A stretch of 64,000 bases of DNA, from NCBI GenBank assembly GCA_964497585.1, contig CAZCDS010000017.1:1-64000 (forward strand), written 5' to 3'. Below, piece by piece: positions 8,090-15,925 of this stretch. Below the pieces are notes generated by a model. That model did not search any database. It was not told where the DNA came from and was given only the letters and a program-made list of their open reading frames with translations. The number at the start of each line of letters is the position of its first letter. Within the stretch, counting starts at the first letter, position 1. This DNA is from CAZCDS01 sp964497585. GTDB lineage: Bacteria > Desulfobacterota > Desulfomonilia > Desulfomonilales > Desulfomonilaceae. The position numbers and the translations under genes were made by a program.

Positions 8090-9292
8090 ATGCGTCCTTT
8101 AATCGTCAATCGCTACGTTTTCCGGGAGATCGGCGCCTCCTTCCTATTCTGCCTCGCCATATTCCTGTTGACCGGTTTGATAGCGGGATTTCTCCCTTTG
8201 CTTCAAAGGGGCATGGAAGCGGGGTTAGGTTTCACCCTGATCCTTTTCCAGATGCTCATAACCGCGTTGCCGAGCACCCTTGTCACGGTATTACCCCTTT
8301 CCATGACGATCGGAATCCTTCTGGGCCTTGGCCGTCTGACCGCTGACAACGAGGTCGCTGCGGTAAAGTCGTCCGGGATTCCCGTCACGCGTTTGTTACC
8401 GCCGGTTCTGGCGCTGGGCATGATCGGATTCGTGCTGAGCATGTTTTGTACGCTCGAACTCATCCCCCGGGGAGTCGGCGAAGGCCGTAGGCTTATGCAC
8501 GAGGCGATCACCACGAGAGCCGACGCGGGTATCGAAGAGCGCACCTTCTTCGACAAACTCAGGGGCATGGTCCTCTACGTTGAAAACCTGGATCGCAACA
8601 CGGGAATCATGACGAACGTATTCATTCGGGAGTCCTCCGATCCCAAGGAGCCGAAAACCATTATCGCGCGGAAGGGAAGAGTGTTGCCGGATCCGAAGGG
8701 GAAGGATCTGATCCTTCAACTGAACGATGGCACGGTGGTGTCGGAAAACCGGAACGGTGACACCACGGGAGCGCTGAGCTTCGAGACTCAGATCTTCAGA
8801 TATCCTCTCGGTGACATGGCCGCGGAGACCTCCCGGCCGAGCCTGGAAGAGCAGTCGATCGCAGAGATCCGGGACCGGATTCGAGACGCGCAGGAAAAGG
8901 CAAAGCGCTCCAAGGGACTGACAAAAGAATTCTATGAGCGAGTCCAACGGTTGGGCCGGATGATCCTTGCGCAAAGGTTTTCCTACCCTCTGGCATGCGT
9001 GGCCCTCGCGCTCATGGCCTTTCCCCTCGGCGTAACAGACATGGGCAAGAGCAGACTCAATAACGTTTCCGTGGGACTCGTGGCGGTCTTCGCGTACTAT
9101 GCGCTCTCCTTGGCCGCGGAACGGGCTGCTCGGTCGGGACTCGCGCCGCCGGAGGTCGCGCTCTCGCTGCCACCGGTCGTGTTCGTCCCTGCGGCCGCGT
9201 ACTATATCAGGTGCGTGCGTCGCGAGCAGATTCCAGGCATTGTGCGAGCTCTCCACACCCTGGTCCGGCTGGTCCGACGCGAATCCTACTGA
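8090..9292 (+). CDS. LptF/LptG family (YjgP/YjgQ) permease
   Basis: A 400-residue inner-membrane protein with the LptF/G layout: two N-terminal membrane segments (about 15-40 and 55-80), the conserved ADNEVAAVKSSGIP cytoplasmic loop near 90-103 that couples to the LptB ATPase, a third segment, a periplasmic beta-jellyroll (about 130-260) and three C-terminal segments. These proteins extract LPS from the inner membrane and pass it to the Lpt bridge. GGAGGAG lies upstream of the ATG. LptF and LptG normally act as a heterodimer, but only one member is present here and no lptB, lptA or lptC is nearby. Which subunit it is cannot be decided from sequence alone. Confidence 0.9.
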   Translation: MRPLIVNRYVFREIGASFLFCLAIFLLTGLIAGFLPLLQRGMEAGLGFTLILFQMLITALPSTLVTVLPLSMTIGILLGLGRLTADNEVAAVKSSGIPVTRLLPPVLALGMIGFVLSMFCTLELIPRGVGEGRRLMHEAITTRADAGIEERTFFDKLRGMVLYVENLDRNTGIMTNVFIRESSDPKEPKTIIARKGRVLPDPKGKDLILQLNDGTVVSENRNGDTTGALSFETQIFRYPLGDMAAETSRPSLEEQSIAEIRDRIRDAQEKAKRSKGLTKEFYERVQRLGRMILAQRFSYPLACVALALMAFPLGVTDMGKSRLNNVSVGLVAVFAYYALSLAAERAARSGLAPPEVALSLPPVVFVPAAAYYIRCVRREQIPGIVRALHTLVRLVRRESY

Positions 9293-9409
9293 AAGGTGTC
9301 GGGAGCACGTACGCGTGGTTAGTGCTCGGAACCCGGCGCATGAGCGTTAAACCGGCCAGGAGGGAAGCGTAGGTGATTCGATACTTTATGCTGCCCGGGA
9401 GATCCAGAT

Positions 9410-10021
9410 ATGAAAAAGCAGTCGTCCCTCGAACGGAAGATGCTCTCCTATTTTGGACTTATCGCGGCCGCGTCGCTGCTGATCACCGTGGAGTTTGTCT
9501 ATGCGATCCAGGTGGCTACTCCGGGACCGGAAGCGCTGGGCTCGGCTTCATCGGATTCGCCCACAGCGATCGCCACGGTGGTGAACTCCCTGCACTCTCT
9601 GAGAGGCAAAGCCCTGCTCATGTGCGTGGTCCAGGCGGTCGTCACATTGATCGTTCTCATCATGTTCATGCGCAGGATCACCGGGCCGCTTCAGCACATG
9701 GTTGAGACATCGAGGCTCATCTCCGAGGGAGATCTTAGCCAGACGGTCAGGATCCGAACCGGGGACGAAATCGGGCTGCTCGGAGAGACCATAAACGGGC
9801 TGGCGAGCAATATCCAGGAGTTGGTGGCACTGGGGCTCTCAACGAAGCAATCCCTTCAGGGATCGCTGCAAGATCTGCGTACCAAGGTCGGGAAACCGAC
9901 GGAAGCGGCCGCAGAGGTAGATGAAATAGAGCGTAAACTCGAGATGTTCGGTGAGCTGATGAGCGATTTCAAACTCTTCCCCGCTCCCCCCGCCGCGCCG
10001 GAAGCCGGAAGGACCGGCTGA
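9410..10021 (+). CDS. HAMP-domain membrane protein without an output domain
   Basis: A 203-residue protein with two membrane segments (about 13-33 and 67-87), a short periplasmic loop of about 33 residues, and a HAMP domain at about 88-140 (RRITGPLQHMVETSRLISEGDLSQTVRIRTGDEIGLLGETIN). It ends in a charged helix (150-190) and a Pro/Ala tail. There is no kinase, methyl-accepting, GGDEF or other output domain. The stop is two bases before the ATG of the TauE-type gene, so translation is probably coupled. Such stand-alone HAMP proteins may modulate a partner by heterodimerising, but this is inference. Confidence 0.82.
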   Translation: MKKQSSLERKMLSYFGLIAAASLLITVEFVYAIQVATPGPEALGSASSDSPTAIATVVNSLHSLRGKALLMCVVQAVVTLIVLIMFMRRITGPLQHMVETSRLISEGDLSQTVRIRTGDEIGLLGETINGLASNIQELVALGLSTKQSLQGSLQDLRTKVGKPTEAAAEVDEIERKLEMFGELMSDFKLFPAPPAAPEAGRTG

Positions 10022-10023
10022 CC

Positions 10024-10773
10024 ATGGAGTGGACTGCACTGCCCGTCGGGGTCGTCATCGCCACGCTGGCAACCATGGTGGGCCTCGGAGGCGGTATCCT
10101 GTGGGCGCCGTACCTCATATTCGTGGCCGGGATGGAACCCTCGGAGGCGGTCTTCACGTCACTGGTGATTCAAATCGCCGGCATGGGTTCAGGAGGATTC
10201 ACTGCTCTGCTGAGACGGAAAACCGATCCCAGGCTCGCTCTTCTGTTGGCCGTGGCATCATTTCCGGGCGTCGCAGCCGGAGTGTGGTTGCAGGGAATCA
10301 TTGAACCGGAATCACTGGTGTTCATTCTCGGAGTTTTCTGTCTGGCAACGGCCCTCGTCTTCGTCTCCGCGAGAGAGGACTACGGGTTTATGCCAGCCCG
10401 GGAGGTAGCACTCCGATCCGTGACACCCTACCTGTGGATTCCGCCGATTCTCTCGATCCTGACCGGTCTGTTGTCTATCGGTGTTGGTGACTTCCTCGTT
10501 CCAGTCCTCCGCAACAGGCTTGGAATGAAAATGGATGCCGCCATAGGAGCCTGCCTCATCCTCATGGCCATCAATGCGCTTGCGGCAGTCTTATTGCACA
10601 TCATCGCGGGTGAGTGGTTCCGGAGTAATCTCGTGATCTGGGGCATCTTCGGCGTTCTCATCGGCGGGCAGGTCGGTCCGAGACTGGCGGACAGGGTTCC
10701 TGACCAGACTCTCAAGGAAATCTTCATATACGGGCTTTCCCTCGTCGGCATCCACATCCTATTTAATGCATAA
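10024..10773 (+). CDS. TauE/SafE-family sulfite/anion exporter
   Basis: A 249-residue integral membrane protein with about eight hydrophobic segments and the two internal TauE-type repeats: GLGGGILWAPYL near residues 20-31, then GVGDFLVPVL in the second half. TauE/SafE proteins export sulfite, sulfoacetate or related organic anions. It follows the HAMP protein by two bases. After the stop the sequence turns AT-rich and a strong terminator follows at 10890. Confidence 0.9.
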   Translation: MEWTALPVGVVIATLATMVGLGGGILWAPYLIFVAGMEPSEAVFTSLVIQIAGMGSGGFTALLRRKTDPRLALLLAVASFPGVAAGVWLQGIIEPESLVFILGVFCLATALVFVSAREDYGFMPAREVALRSVTPYLWIPPILSILTGLLSIGVGDFLVPVLRNRLGMKMDAAIGACLILMAINALAAVLLHIIAGEWFRSNLVIWGIFGVLIGGQVGPRLADRVPDQTLKEIFIYGLSLVGIHILFNA

Positions 10774-10829
10774 AAAGTAACTATAATTAACGTGATAAAT
10801 AAGAAAGCTAGAAATTACATAAAAAATGC

Positions 10830-10858
10830 TTGACAACACTTCAACTGTATGAGATAAA
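10830..10858 (+). promoter_or_regulatory. Candidate sigma-70 promoter for a very short transcript
   Basis: A perfect TTGACA at 10830-10835 is followed after 17 bases by GATAAA at 10853-10858, in an AT-rich stretch between two convergent genes. Transcription would start near 10865 and meet the terminator at 10890-10913. Confidence 0.45.
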
Positions 10859-10889
10859 TCAAACTCAGAAAACAACCATACCCTTATTT

Positions 10890-10913
10890 GCCCGGCTTTG
10901 CCGGGCTTTTTTT
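10890..10913 (+). terminator. Rho-independent terminator
   Basis: The stem GCCCGGC / GCCGGGC (10890-10896 and 10900-10906) with a TTT loop is followed by seven T residues. It would end transcripts of the TauE operon as well as the short transcript from 10865. Confidence 0.9.
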
Positions 10914-11050
10914 CGCGTTCCTTCCCAGAAAGCGCTCAGACACGCGCTCCGCCCTGTGGCCAGGGACAGGCAAAAGCTGTTGCGTGGGTTCAAGTCGAAT
11001 GCGCTTGCGCTTCAGCGAGATTCACGCGGCTGGACGACTACGCCGGAATC

Positions 11051-11875
11051 TCATTCATTCAAACGCTTATGCGTGGTACTCTGTTGAACCGTATGGGAAG
11101 GAAACATGCGGTGTCGTATGCGGAACCACCAGATAAACAGGTATTCCTTGATCGCGACCTGGGTCATCCAGAGGCCTGAAGCCTGGGGAATAAGGGTCTC
11201 GTAGCTGAAAATCGGGTGCTGGACCGCAAAATCCGCGGGCGCGGGCACCGGGTCGAGCCCCTGGAGGCGAAAGAGCAGCAGCGACCGCGGCATGTGAAAG
11301 GCCGAGGTCACGAGAGCGAAGGGCTTGGTTCCTACGATGAGGGCGACGAGCCGTGCCTGGTCCTCGGTTGTCCAGGATTCGGTTTCGAGTATCATCGCTG
11401 ATTTCGGAACGCCCATGGTTTCGGCAACGTCGGCCATGGCTCGGGCCAGGCTTATTGACTCGTTGAGACCCGGTATCACTCCTCCGGTGAACACGATCTT
11501 GGCGTGAGGGATTCCGCGCCACAGCCTCACCGCCTCATGAAGACGCAGCACCGAGCATCCCGTTTTGTCCGCGGGAGTGAGCTCCCCCTCGCGGAAGCCT
11601 CCCGAGAGGAGCACCACATAGCGGACTCCGAGCGACGCCAGTTTCCCGGGATCGGCGTACGGACCTGCGGCTGCCTCAAGAGACCGGATCAGGCAGATGC
11701 CCGTGGGAGGGAAAGACATGGCGAAAAGCCAGAGCAGGCCGGCAAGGAGAAAGCAGAATGAGAGAGCTCTCTTGCGCCACAACACGAGTCCTGCCCCTCC
11801 CAGAATGAGTGCCAGAGAGAGAGGAAATATCAGTCTCAAAATGATCTTCTGAGCGACGAAGATAATCCCTTCCAT
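11051..11875 (-). CDS. YdcF/ElyC-family (DUF218) membrane protein
   Basis: A 274-residue protein with two N-terminal membrane segments (about 14-34 and 41-60) and a DUF218 domain (about 90-250) containing YVVLLSGG, IVFTGG, the TEDQAR segment and a histidine-bearing VTSAFHMPRS loop. ElyC, SanA and YdcF relatives affect envelope integrity and lipid-carrier or peptidoglycan metabolism. The ATG at 11875 follows GGGAGG at good spacing; the frame extends 43 codons upstream with no conserved sequence. It is convergent with the TauE gene. Confidence 0.88.
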   Translation of the reverse strand: MEGIIFVAQKIILRLIFPLSLALILGGAGLVLWRKRALSFCFLLAGLLWLFAMSFPPTGICLIRSLEAAAGPYADPGKLASLGVRYVVLLSGGFREGELTPADKTGCSVLRLHEAVRLWRGIPHAKIVFTGGVIPGLNESISLARAMADVAETMGVPKSAMILETESWTTEDQARLVALIVGTKPFALVTSAFHMPRSLLLFRLQGLDPVPAPADFAVQHPIFSYETLIPQASGLWMTQVAIKEYLFIWWFRIRHRMFPSHTVQQSTTHKRLNE

Positions 11876-12081
11876 TGGCCCTCCCGATGTGCCAAGCCCT
11901 TTTCCTTGACTCAGCCGGATACGCAAAGCTAAACTTGCATGTGAGAAACTTCGTGGCACTACATTTCTATCAATTCCGGGCATGGTAAGGCAACGGGTCT
12001 CCATAAGTATGTGACTCAGGGGGATCGGGACGGGTAATCGGCTTGGTCCTGAATGATTCCGAGCAGAGCACAGGTATTTTC

Positions 12082-13413
12082 ATGGATGGACAACGCCAGC
12101 TTGAAGGGGAGATGTCCGCGCGTCACGGGAAGGCGGACGAGGACCGATATCGCAGGATATTCCGGCAGGTCCAGACGGGCATCTTCGTCCTTGATCCGGA
12201 CGGAAAGGTGCTCCTGGCAAATGAATCGGCGCGCTCGTCTTTGGGGCTTGATCTCGCGGAGGGCGAAAATCTAACGGAAAGATTCCCTGAGGTAGCCCGT
12301 TTGCTCGGACAGGACGCAGAGACCGGGAAGAGGCCGGTCATCGTGGAACTCGGAAAGGAAGCGGCACGAACTGTGGAGTTCAGCCTCCAGGGTGTCATCG
12401 AGGGCGGGGATCGGATTATCTTCGCACAGGACGTGGCGAGTGAGAGAGGGCGTGAAAATCGCCTTGATCGAATCCGGCAGCTTTCCGTCGCGGGGAAAAT
12501 GGCCGCGCGGCTAAGTCACGAGATCAGAAATCCGTTGTCAGGCGTCTTCGCGGGGCTTCGAACGCTCGAAAGGGAGGCTGCCCTGTCAGGGGACAACCGG
12601 TTCATGCTTCAATTGGTACTCGATGAGATGCGCTCCCTCGACCGTATCCTCAGGAGGTTGACAAATGCGACCCGAACCGATGTCGCATCGGCGGCTCAGA
12701 TCTCGGTCGGAGACCTTCTGGAGCGGACGGTTGAGTCGCTATGGGAAATCGCTTCGGTCCGCGGAGTAACTCTCAAAATTCTCAGCGGTCTCCAAGAGTG
12801 TCAGATCGCGGGTGATGAGAAGTCCCTTGGCCGCGTCTTGGCAAATCTGCTCGAGAATGCCCTTGAAGCCTCCCAAAGCGGTGAAGTTATCAGAGTAGGC
12901 TGGCGCGAGTTGAGCCGGGCCGAACAGGCCGCGCGTGTGCCCGGATTCAAAGGAGCAGTTGTAGGTATATTCGGTGAGGACAGCGGCCGGGGCATCTCCG
13001 CGGATCTTTCGCTTTCGTCGGTCTTCAGGCCCTTCGAGAAAAAGAAGGCATCGGTAACAGGCATCGGATTGGCATTCGCACAGGAGATCATTGAGATTCA
13101 CGGGGGAACGTTCTCGCTGGAGAAGCTCCCTGGCGGAGGGACGAGTTTCGAGATACTCATGCCCTCAGCCGCGCCTGGTATGCCCGACCACTTGGAAAGG
13201 GCGCTAGAATGTGCCTGTCGAAACCGCGAAGAGCATAACAAAGGAAGCGAACAGGGTGCGGGGATCGAGCCTTTGTGCTGGGTCAAACGCGGTCTGGAGG
13301 AGAGGGCCGCGACAGGCGCGTGGCCTGAGATGTGCCGCAGGTGTCCTGTGTTCAGGCGATGGAACCTGTGCAGCTCCGCCGCGGGTGGAGCCGAAAGGGG
13401 AAAGGAGGCCTAG
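12082..13413 (+). CDS. PAS-containing sensor histidine kinase with cysteine-rich tail
   Basis: A soluble kinase of about 443 residues. A PAS domain (about 22-115) is followed by a HisKA dimerisation domain with SHEIRNPL (phosphorylated His near 146) and a HATPase domain with the N box (LLENALEAS), G1 (EDSGRGIS), F box (VFRPFEKKK) and G2 (GIGLAFAQEI). After the kinase core is a tail of about 65 residues with CACRN, LCWVK, CRRCPVF and a final Cys, resembling the two-CW cysteine signature of some deltaproteobacterial proteins and possibly binding a metal. The start is uncertain: an ATG at 12082 was chosen over a TTG at 12043. The stop touches the next gene's ATG, so the NtrC-type regulator at 13414 is its partner. 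Confidence 0.88.
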   Translation: MDGQRQLEGEMSARHGKADEDRYRRIFRQVQTGIFVLDPDGKVLLANESARSSLGLDLAEGENLTERFPEVARLLGQDAETGKRPVIVELGKEAARTVEFSLQGVIEGGDRIIFAQDVASERGRENRLDRIRQLSVAGKMAARLSHEIRNPLSGVFAGLRTLEREAALSGDNRFMLQLVLDEMRSLDRILRRLTNATRTDVASAAQISVGDLLERTVESLWEIASVRGVTLKILSGLQECQIAGDEKSLGRVLANLLENALEASQSGEVIRVGWRELSRAEQAARVPGFKGAVVGIFGEDSGRGISADLSLSSVFRPFEKKKASVTGIGLAFAQEIIEIHGGTFSLEKLPGGGTSFEILMPSAAPGMPDHLERALECACRNREEHNKGSEQGAGIEPLCWVKRGLEERAATGAWPEMCRRCPVFRRWNLCSSAAGGAERGKEA

Positions 13414-14799
13414 ATGACAGGAACCGTGCTGATCGTGGACGACGAAGTGCAGCTCGTCCGTCATCTGGCCCACCTGCTGAAACGGGAGGGCTACCGTGCC
13501 ATCGGCGCGTACGACGGGGCTGAAGCGAAACGAGCCGTGAAATCCCACTATCCGGACGTAGTCCTGGTGGATCTGAGGCTGCCCGACACCGACGGGACCA
13601 CGCTCATGACCGAGTTGCTCGCAATTCACCCCTCTGCCGGCTACATCATCATTACCGCGCACGGGACGATCGCTTCGGCAGTGGAGGCCACGAGGAAGGG
13701 CGCCAGGGACTACCTGACCAAGCCTTTTGAGCCGGACGAGCTGCTCCTTTCCGTGAGAAACGCCATGCGTGACCGGCTCCGGGACGAAGAGATCAGCGTT
13801 CTGAGGAAGTCTGCGAGATCAGGACGGTCGATAACAAGCGAGGAATCGGTACCTCAATATCCTTCCGAAGCGATGGGGGCGACATTGGCTCGTGCTCTCC
13901 TGGCAGCGCAGAGCGACAGTATCGTTCTGCTGCTCGGCGAGAGCGGAACCGGGAAGGACTATATGGCGCGATTCATCCACGACCATTCCGCACGGGCCAA
14001 CGGCCCGTTCTTCTCGATCAATTGTGCGGCCGTGGCTCCGGAATTAGCCGAATCAGAACTTTTCGGGCACGAGCCCGGCGCATTTACCGGCGCCCGCGGC
14101 CGAAAACGAGGCCTGTTGGAGCTTGCTGAAGGCGGTACACTTCTTCTCAACGAGATCGCCGAACTGTCCCCTCCGATTCAGGCCAAGCTCCTCACCTTCC
14201 TCGACAGCCGAACCTTCAATAGAGTCGGAGGCGAAACCCAGATACGGGTCAACGCCAGACTGCTCGCAGCGAGCAACAAGGACCTCGAAGAAGAGGTGGC
14301 CGACGGCCGCTTCCGTAATGATCTCTACTATCGGCTCAACGTGTTGACCATACGCTTGGTCCCTCTGAGAGAGCGTATTGAAGATCTTCCCATGCTCATG
14401 GACGAGATTATCGGCGAACTCACCGACGAGTTCGTACACCACAGGGCCCGGACCACGGACCCGGAAACCATGGAGGCTCTGAACCGATACGATTGGCCGG
14501 GAAACGTCCGGGAGCTTCGAAACGTGCTCGAAAGAGCGCTCATGCTTTCCGATTCAGGAAAGATAGACCTTTCCTCCCTCGGTCTGGAGAAGCATCACCG
14601 GGAGTCCTGGTCGCACACGGTAACGTTTCCACAAGGCAAATCCCTGCACGAGGTGACGAGGGATTTGAAAAGATCCCTGGTACTTGAGGCCCTTCGTCGA
14701 TCCGCGGGAAGTAAGCAGGGAGCGGCTCGGCTGCTGGGGATCTCTCGCCACGCGCTCGCCTATCAGATGAAGTCCGTGGGTCTGGAAGAGTCAGTATAG
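13414..14799 (+). CDS. NtrC-family sigma-54-dependent response regulator
   Basis: A 461-residue activator. The receiver domain (1-120) has the acidic pair near residues 10-11 and phospho-acceptor Asp53 (VLVDLRLPD), and Lys in LTKPFEPDE. The AAA+ domain has Walker A GESGTGKD near 175, the sigma-54 contact loop GAFTGA near 222, and sensor motifs. A Fis-type helix-turn-helix closes the protein (GAARLLGISRHALAYQM). It is directly downstream of its kinase with no intergenic bases. A sigma-54 promoter lies about 200 bases after its stop, before the lone receiver gene, making that gene a likely target. Confidence 0.95.
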   Translation: MTGTVLIVDDEVQLVRHLAHLLKREGYRAIGAYDGAEAKRAVKSHYPDVVLVDLRLPDTDGTTLMTELLAIHPSAGYIIITAHGTIASAVEATRKGARDYLTKPFEPDELLLSVRNAMRDRLRDEEISVLRKSARSGRSITSEESVPQYPSEAMGATLARALLAAQSDSIVLLLGESGTGKDYMARFIHDHSARANGPFFSINCAAVAPELAESELFGHEPGAFTGARGRKRGLLELAEGGTLLLNEIAELSPPIQAKLLTFLDSRTFNRVGGETQIRVNARLLAASNKDLEEEVADGRFRNDLYYRLNVLTIRLVPLRERIEDLPMLMDEIIGELTDEFVHHRARTTDPETMEALNRYDWPGNVRELRNVLERALMLSDSGKIDLSSLGLEKHHRESWSHTVTFPQGKSLHEVTRDLKRSLVLEALRRSAGSKQGAARLLGISRHALAYQMKSVGLEESV

Positions 14800-14817
14800 C
14801 GCACTCACTCTTGTGAA

Positions 14818-14897
14818 ATGCGTGAGAATCGCGCATAGTTGGCACAACATTTCAGGTGGGGGCGTAATTCGTGTATGCGTGCTCAATTTTCGTGCAT
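14818..14897 (+). promoter_or_regulatory. Candidate activator-binding dyads
   Basis: Two related dyads occur upstream of the sigma-54 promoter at 15006. ATGCGTGAGAATCGCGCAT at 14818-14836 has perfect 5-base arms. The second, 14875-14897, begins ATGCGTG and ends GTGCAT. They lie about 110-190 bases upstream of the promoter, the usual range for enhancer sites of NtrC-type activators. Confidence 0.45.
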
Positions 14898-15005
14898 TGA
14901 GGCCGGGAGACGACAGACAGCGCTGATGCCTCCCGCTCACGTCAAATACCTGGATGCCACCGGTATGTAGGGCTCTTCTCATCGTCCTTCGTTCTGAATG
15001 GGTTT

Positions 15006-15020
15006 TGGCACGAAAAATGC
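15006..15020 (+). promoter_or_regulatory. Sigma-54 promoter of the lone receiver gene
   Basis: TGGCACGAAAAATGC has the -24 GG and -12 GC dinucleotides at the required spacing and an almost consensus TGGCACG box. The predicted start near 15032 gives a leader of about 95 bases before the GTG at 15128. Confidence 0.8.
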
Positions 15021-15127
15021 TTTGCGCGACCGTCAGATGGCCTTGTGCCGCGATCGGAATCACCGGACGACCCAATCAGGGGCCTTGCAGGGTCTGGCCC
15101 GTCACTCCGCGTACGAGGGAGGCGACC

Positions 15128-15751
15128 GTGAACAACACAGTCTTGATCGTGGACGACAATACTACGCTCGCGTATTTTTCTGCTCGCAACCTTCGCAGTG
15201 ATATCGAGGACCTGGAAGTGTTCACGGCTTCCTCCTGCGCGGAAGCACAGGAAGTGGCGACCCGGCATCCTCCCTCCGTGGTCATAGTGGACCTCGGGTT
15301 GGAGGACGGAAACGGTTTGGACCTGATGCGGGAGATGAAGAAGGATTCCCCGGGGCTCGCCACGGTATTGATCAGTGGGGAAGAGCCTCCTCGGTCGTCA
15401 CTGAACGGACTGTTCGGCTTCCTCGTAAAGCCTTACGAAGCTGAGGACCTGGTCGATCTGGTGAGACGGGCGCTCAGGTCGGAACGGCCCGAACCGATCG
15501 CTCGACCCGGTCAAGAACAGGAGATTGAATGCCGTGGTTACGACTTTCACCATACACAAAACCGCCTTGCCGGACTTCTGGCAGGCCTGCGCGCGTTTGG
15601 CGCAGATCTACGCGCGCAAGCCGACGACCCTCCAGCCGTGCGGGAAACCGTGGATGAATACATAGATCGTCTCTGTGGCGTTGTGGTCGAAGTCTCCGAG
15701 ATGCTTCCGAGATGCCCTGCGAACAAAGTCCGAAAAGGCCGAACTCAATGA
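15128..15751 (+). CDS. Lone receiver-domain protein with a novel C-terminal region
   Basis: A 207-residue protein. Residues 1-120 are a receiver domain with acidic DD at 9-10, phospho-acceptor Asp55 (VVIVDLGLEDGNG), a Ser switch residue and Lys in LVKPYEAED. The C-terminal 75 residues (HHTQNRLAGLLAGLRAFGADLRAQADDP onward) are helical and resemble no known output domain; they could be a phosphotransfer or docking bundle. The GTG start follows GAGGGAGG and matches the receiver N-terminus (NNTVLIVDDN); earlier ATG starts add unrelated sequence. Its sigma-54 promoter suggests control by the activator at 13414, giving a feed-forward or feedback loop. Confidence 0.88.
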   Translation: MNNTVLIVDDNTTLAYFSARNLRSDIEDLEVFTASSCAEAQEVATRHPPSVVIVDLGLEDGNGLDLMREMKKDSPGLATVLISGEEPPRSSLNGLFGFLVKPYEAEDLVDLVRRALRSERPEPIARPGQEQEIECRGYDFHHTQNRLAGLLAGLRAFGADLRAQADDPPAVRETVDEYIDRLCGVVVEVSEMLPRCPANKVRKGRTQ

Positions 15752-15807
15752 CTTGTGCCAATGGGCATGCCAATGAATGAGATTTATGCGCATCCTTGCG
15801 ACGCATG

Positions 15808-15855
15808 AAAAATGAAATCCCCCTGTCCACCAGAGCAACGGCGGGGCAGGGGGAA
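15808..15855 (-). terminator. Terminator of the TRAP receptor gene
   Basis: Read on the minus strand, a C-rich arm (CCCCCTG, near 15849) pairs with CAGGGGG near 15820, and the stem is followed by ATTTCATTTTT. It sits about 70 bases downstream of the dctP-type stop at 15926. Confidence 0.7.
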
Positions 15856-15925
15856 TTCGGACGTTCTCGGATGGATGTCACAAGTCCCCGGTTTGAAAGC
15901 ACAGTAGCATCGACCTACCACCGTG

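Noticed and set aside
7762..8346. Plus-strand frame overlapping the start of lptF
   Set aside because: It runs 250 bases into lptF in another frame and resembles no family; lptF has a clear ribosome-binding site and N-terminus.
14837..14855. TTGGCAC near 14839 as a second sigma-54 promoter
   Set aside because: The -12 GC is not at the required spacing; the sequence there reads TTTCA.
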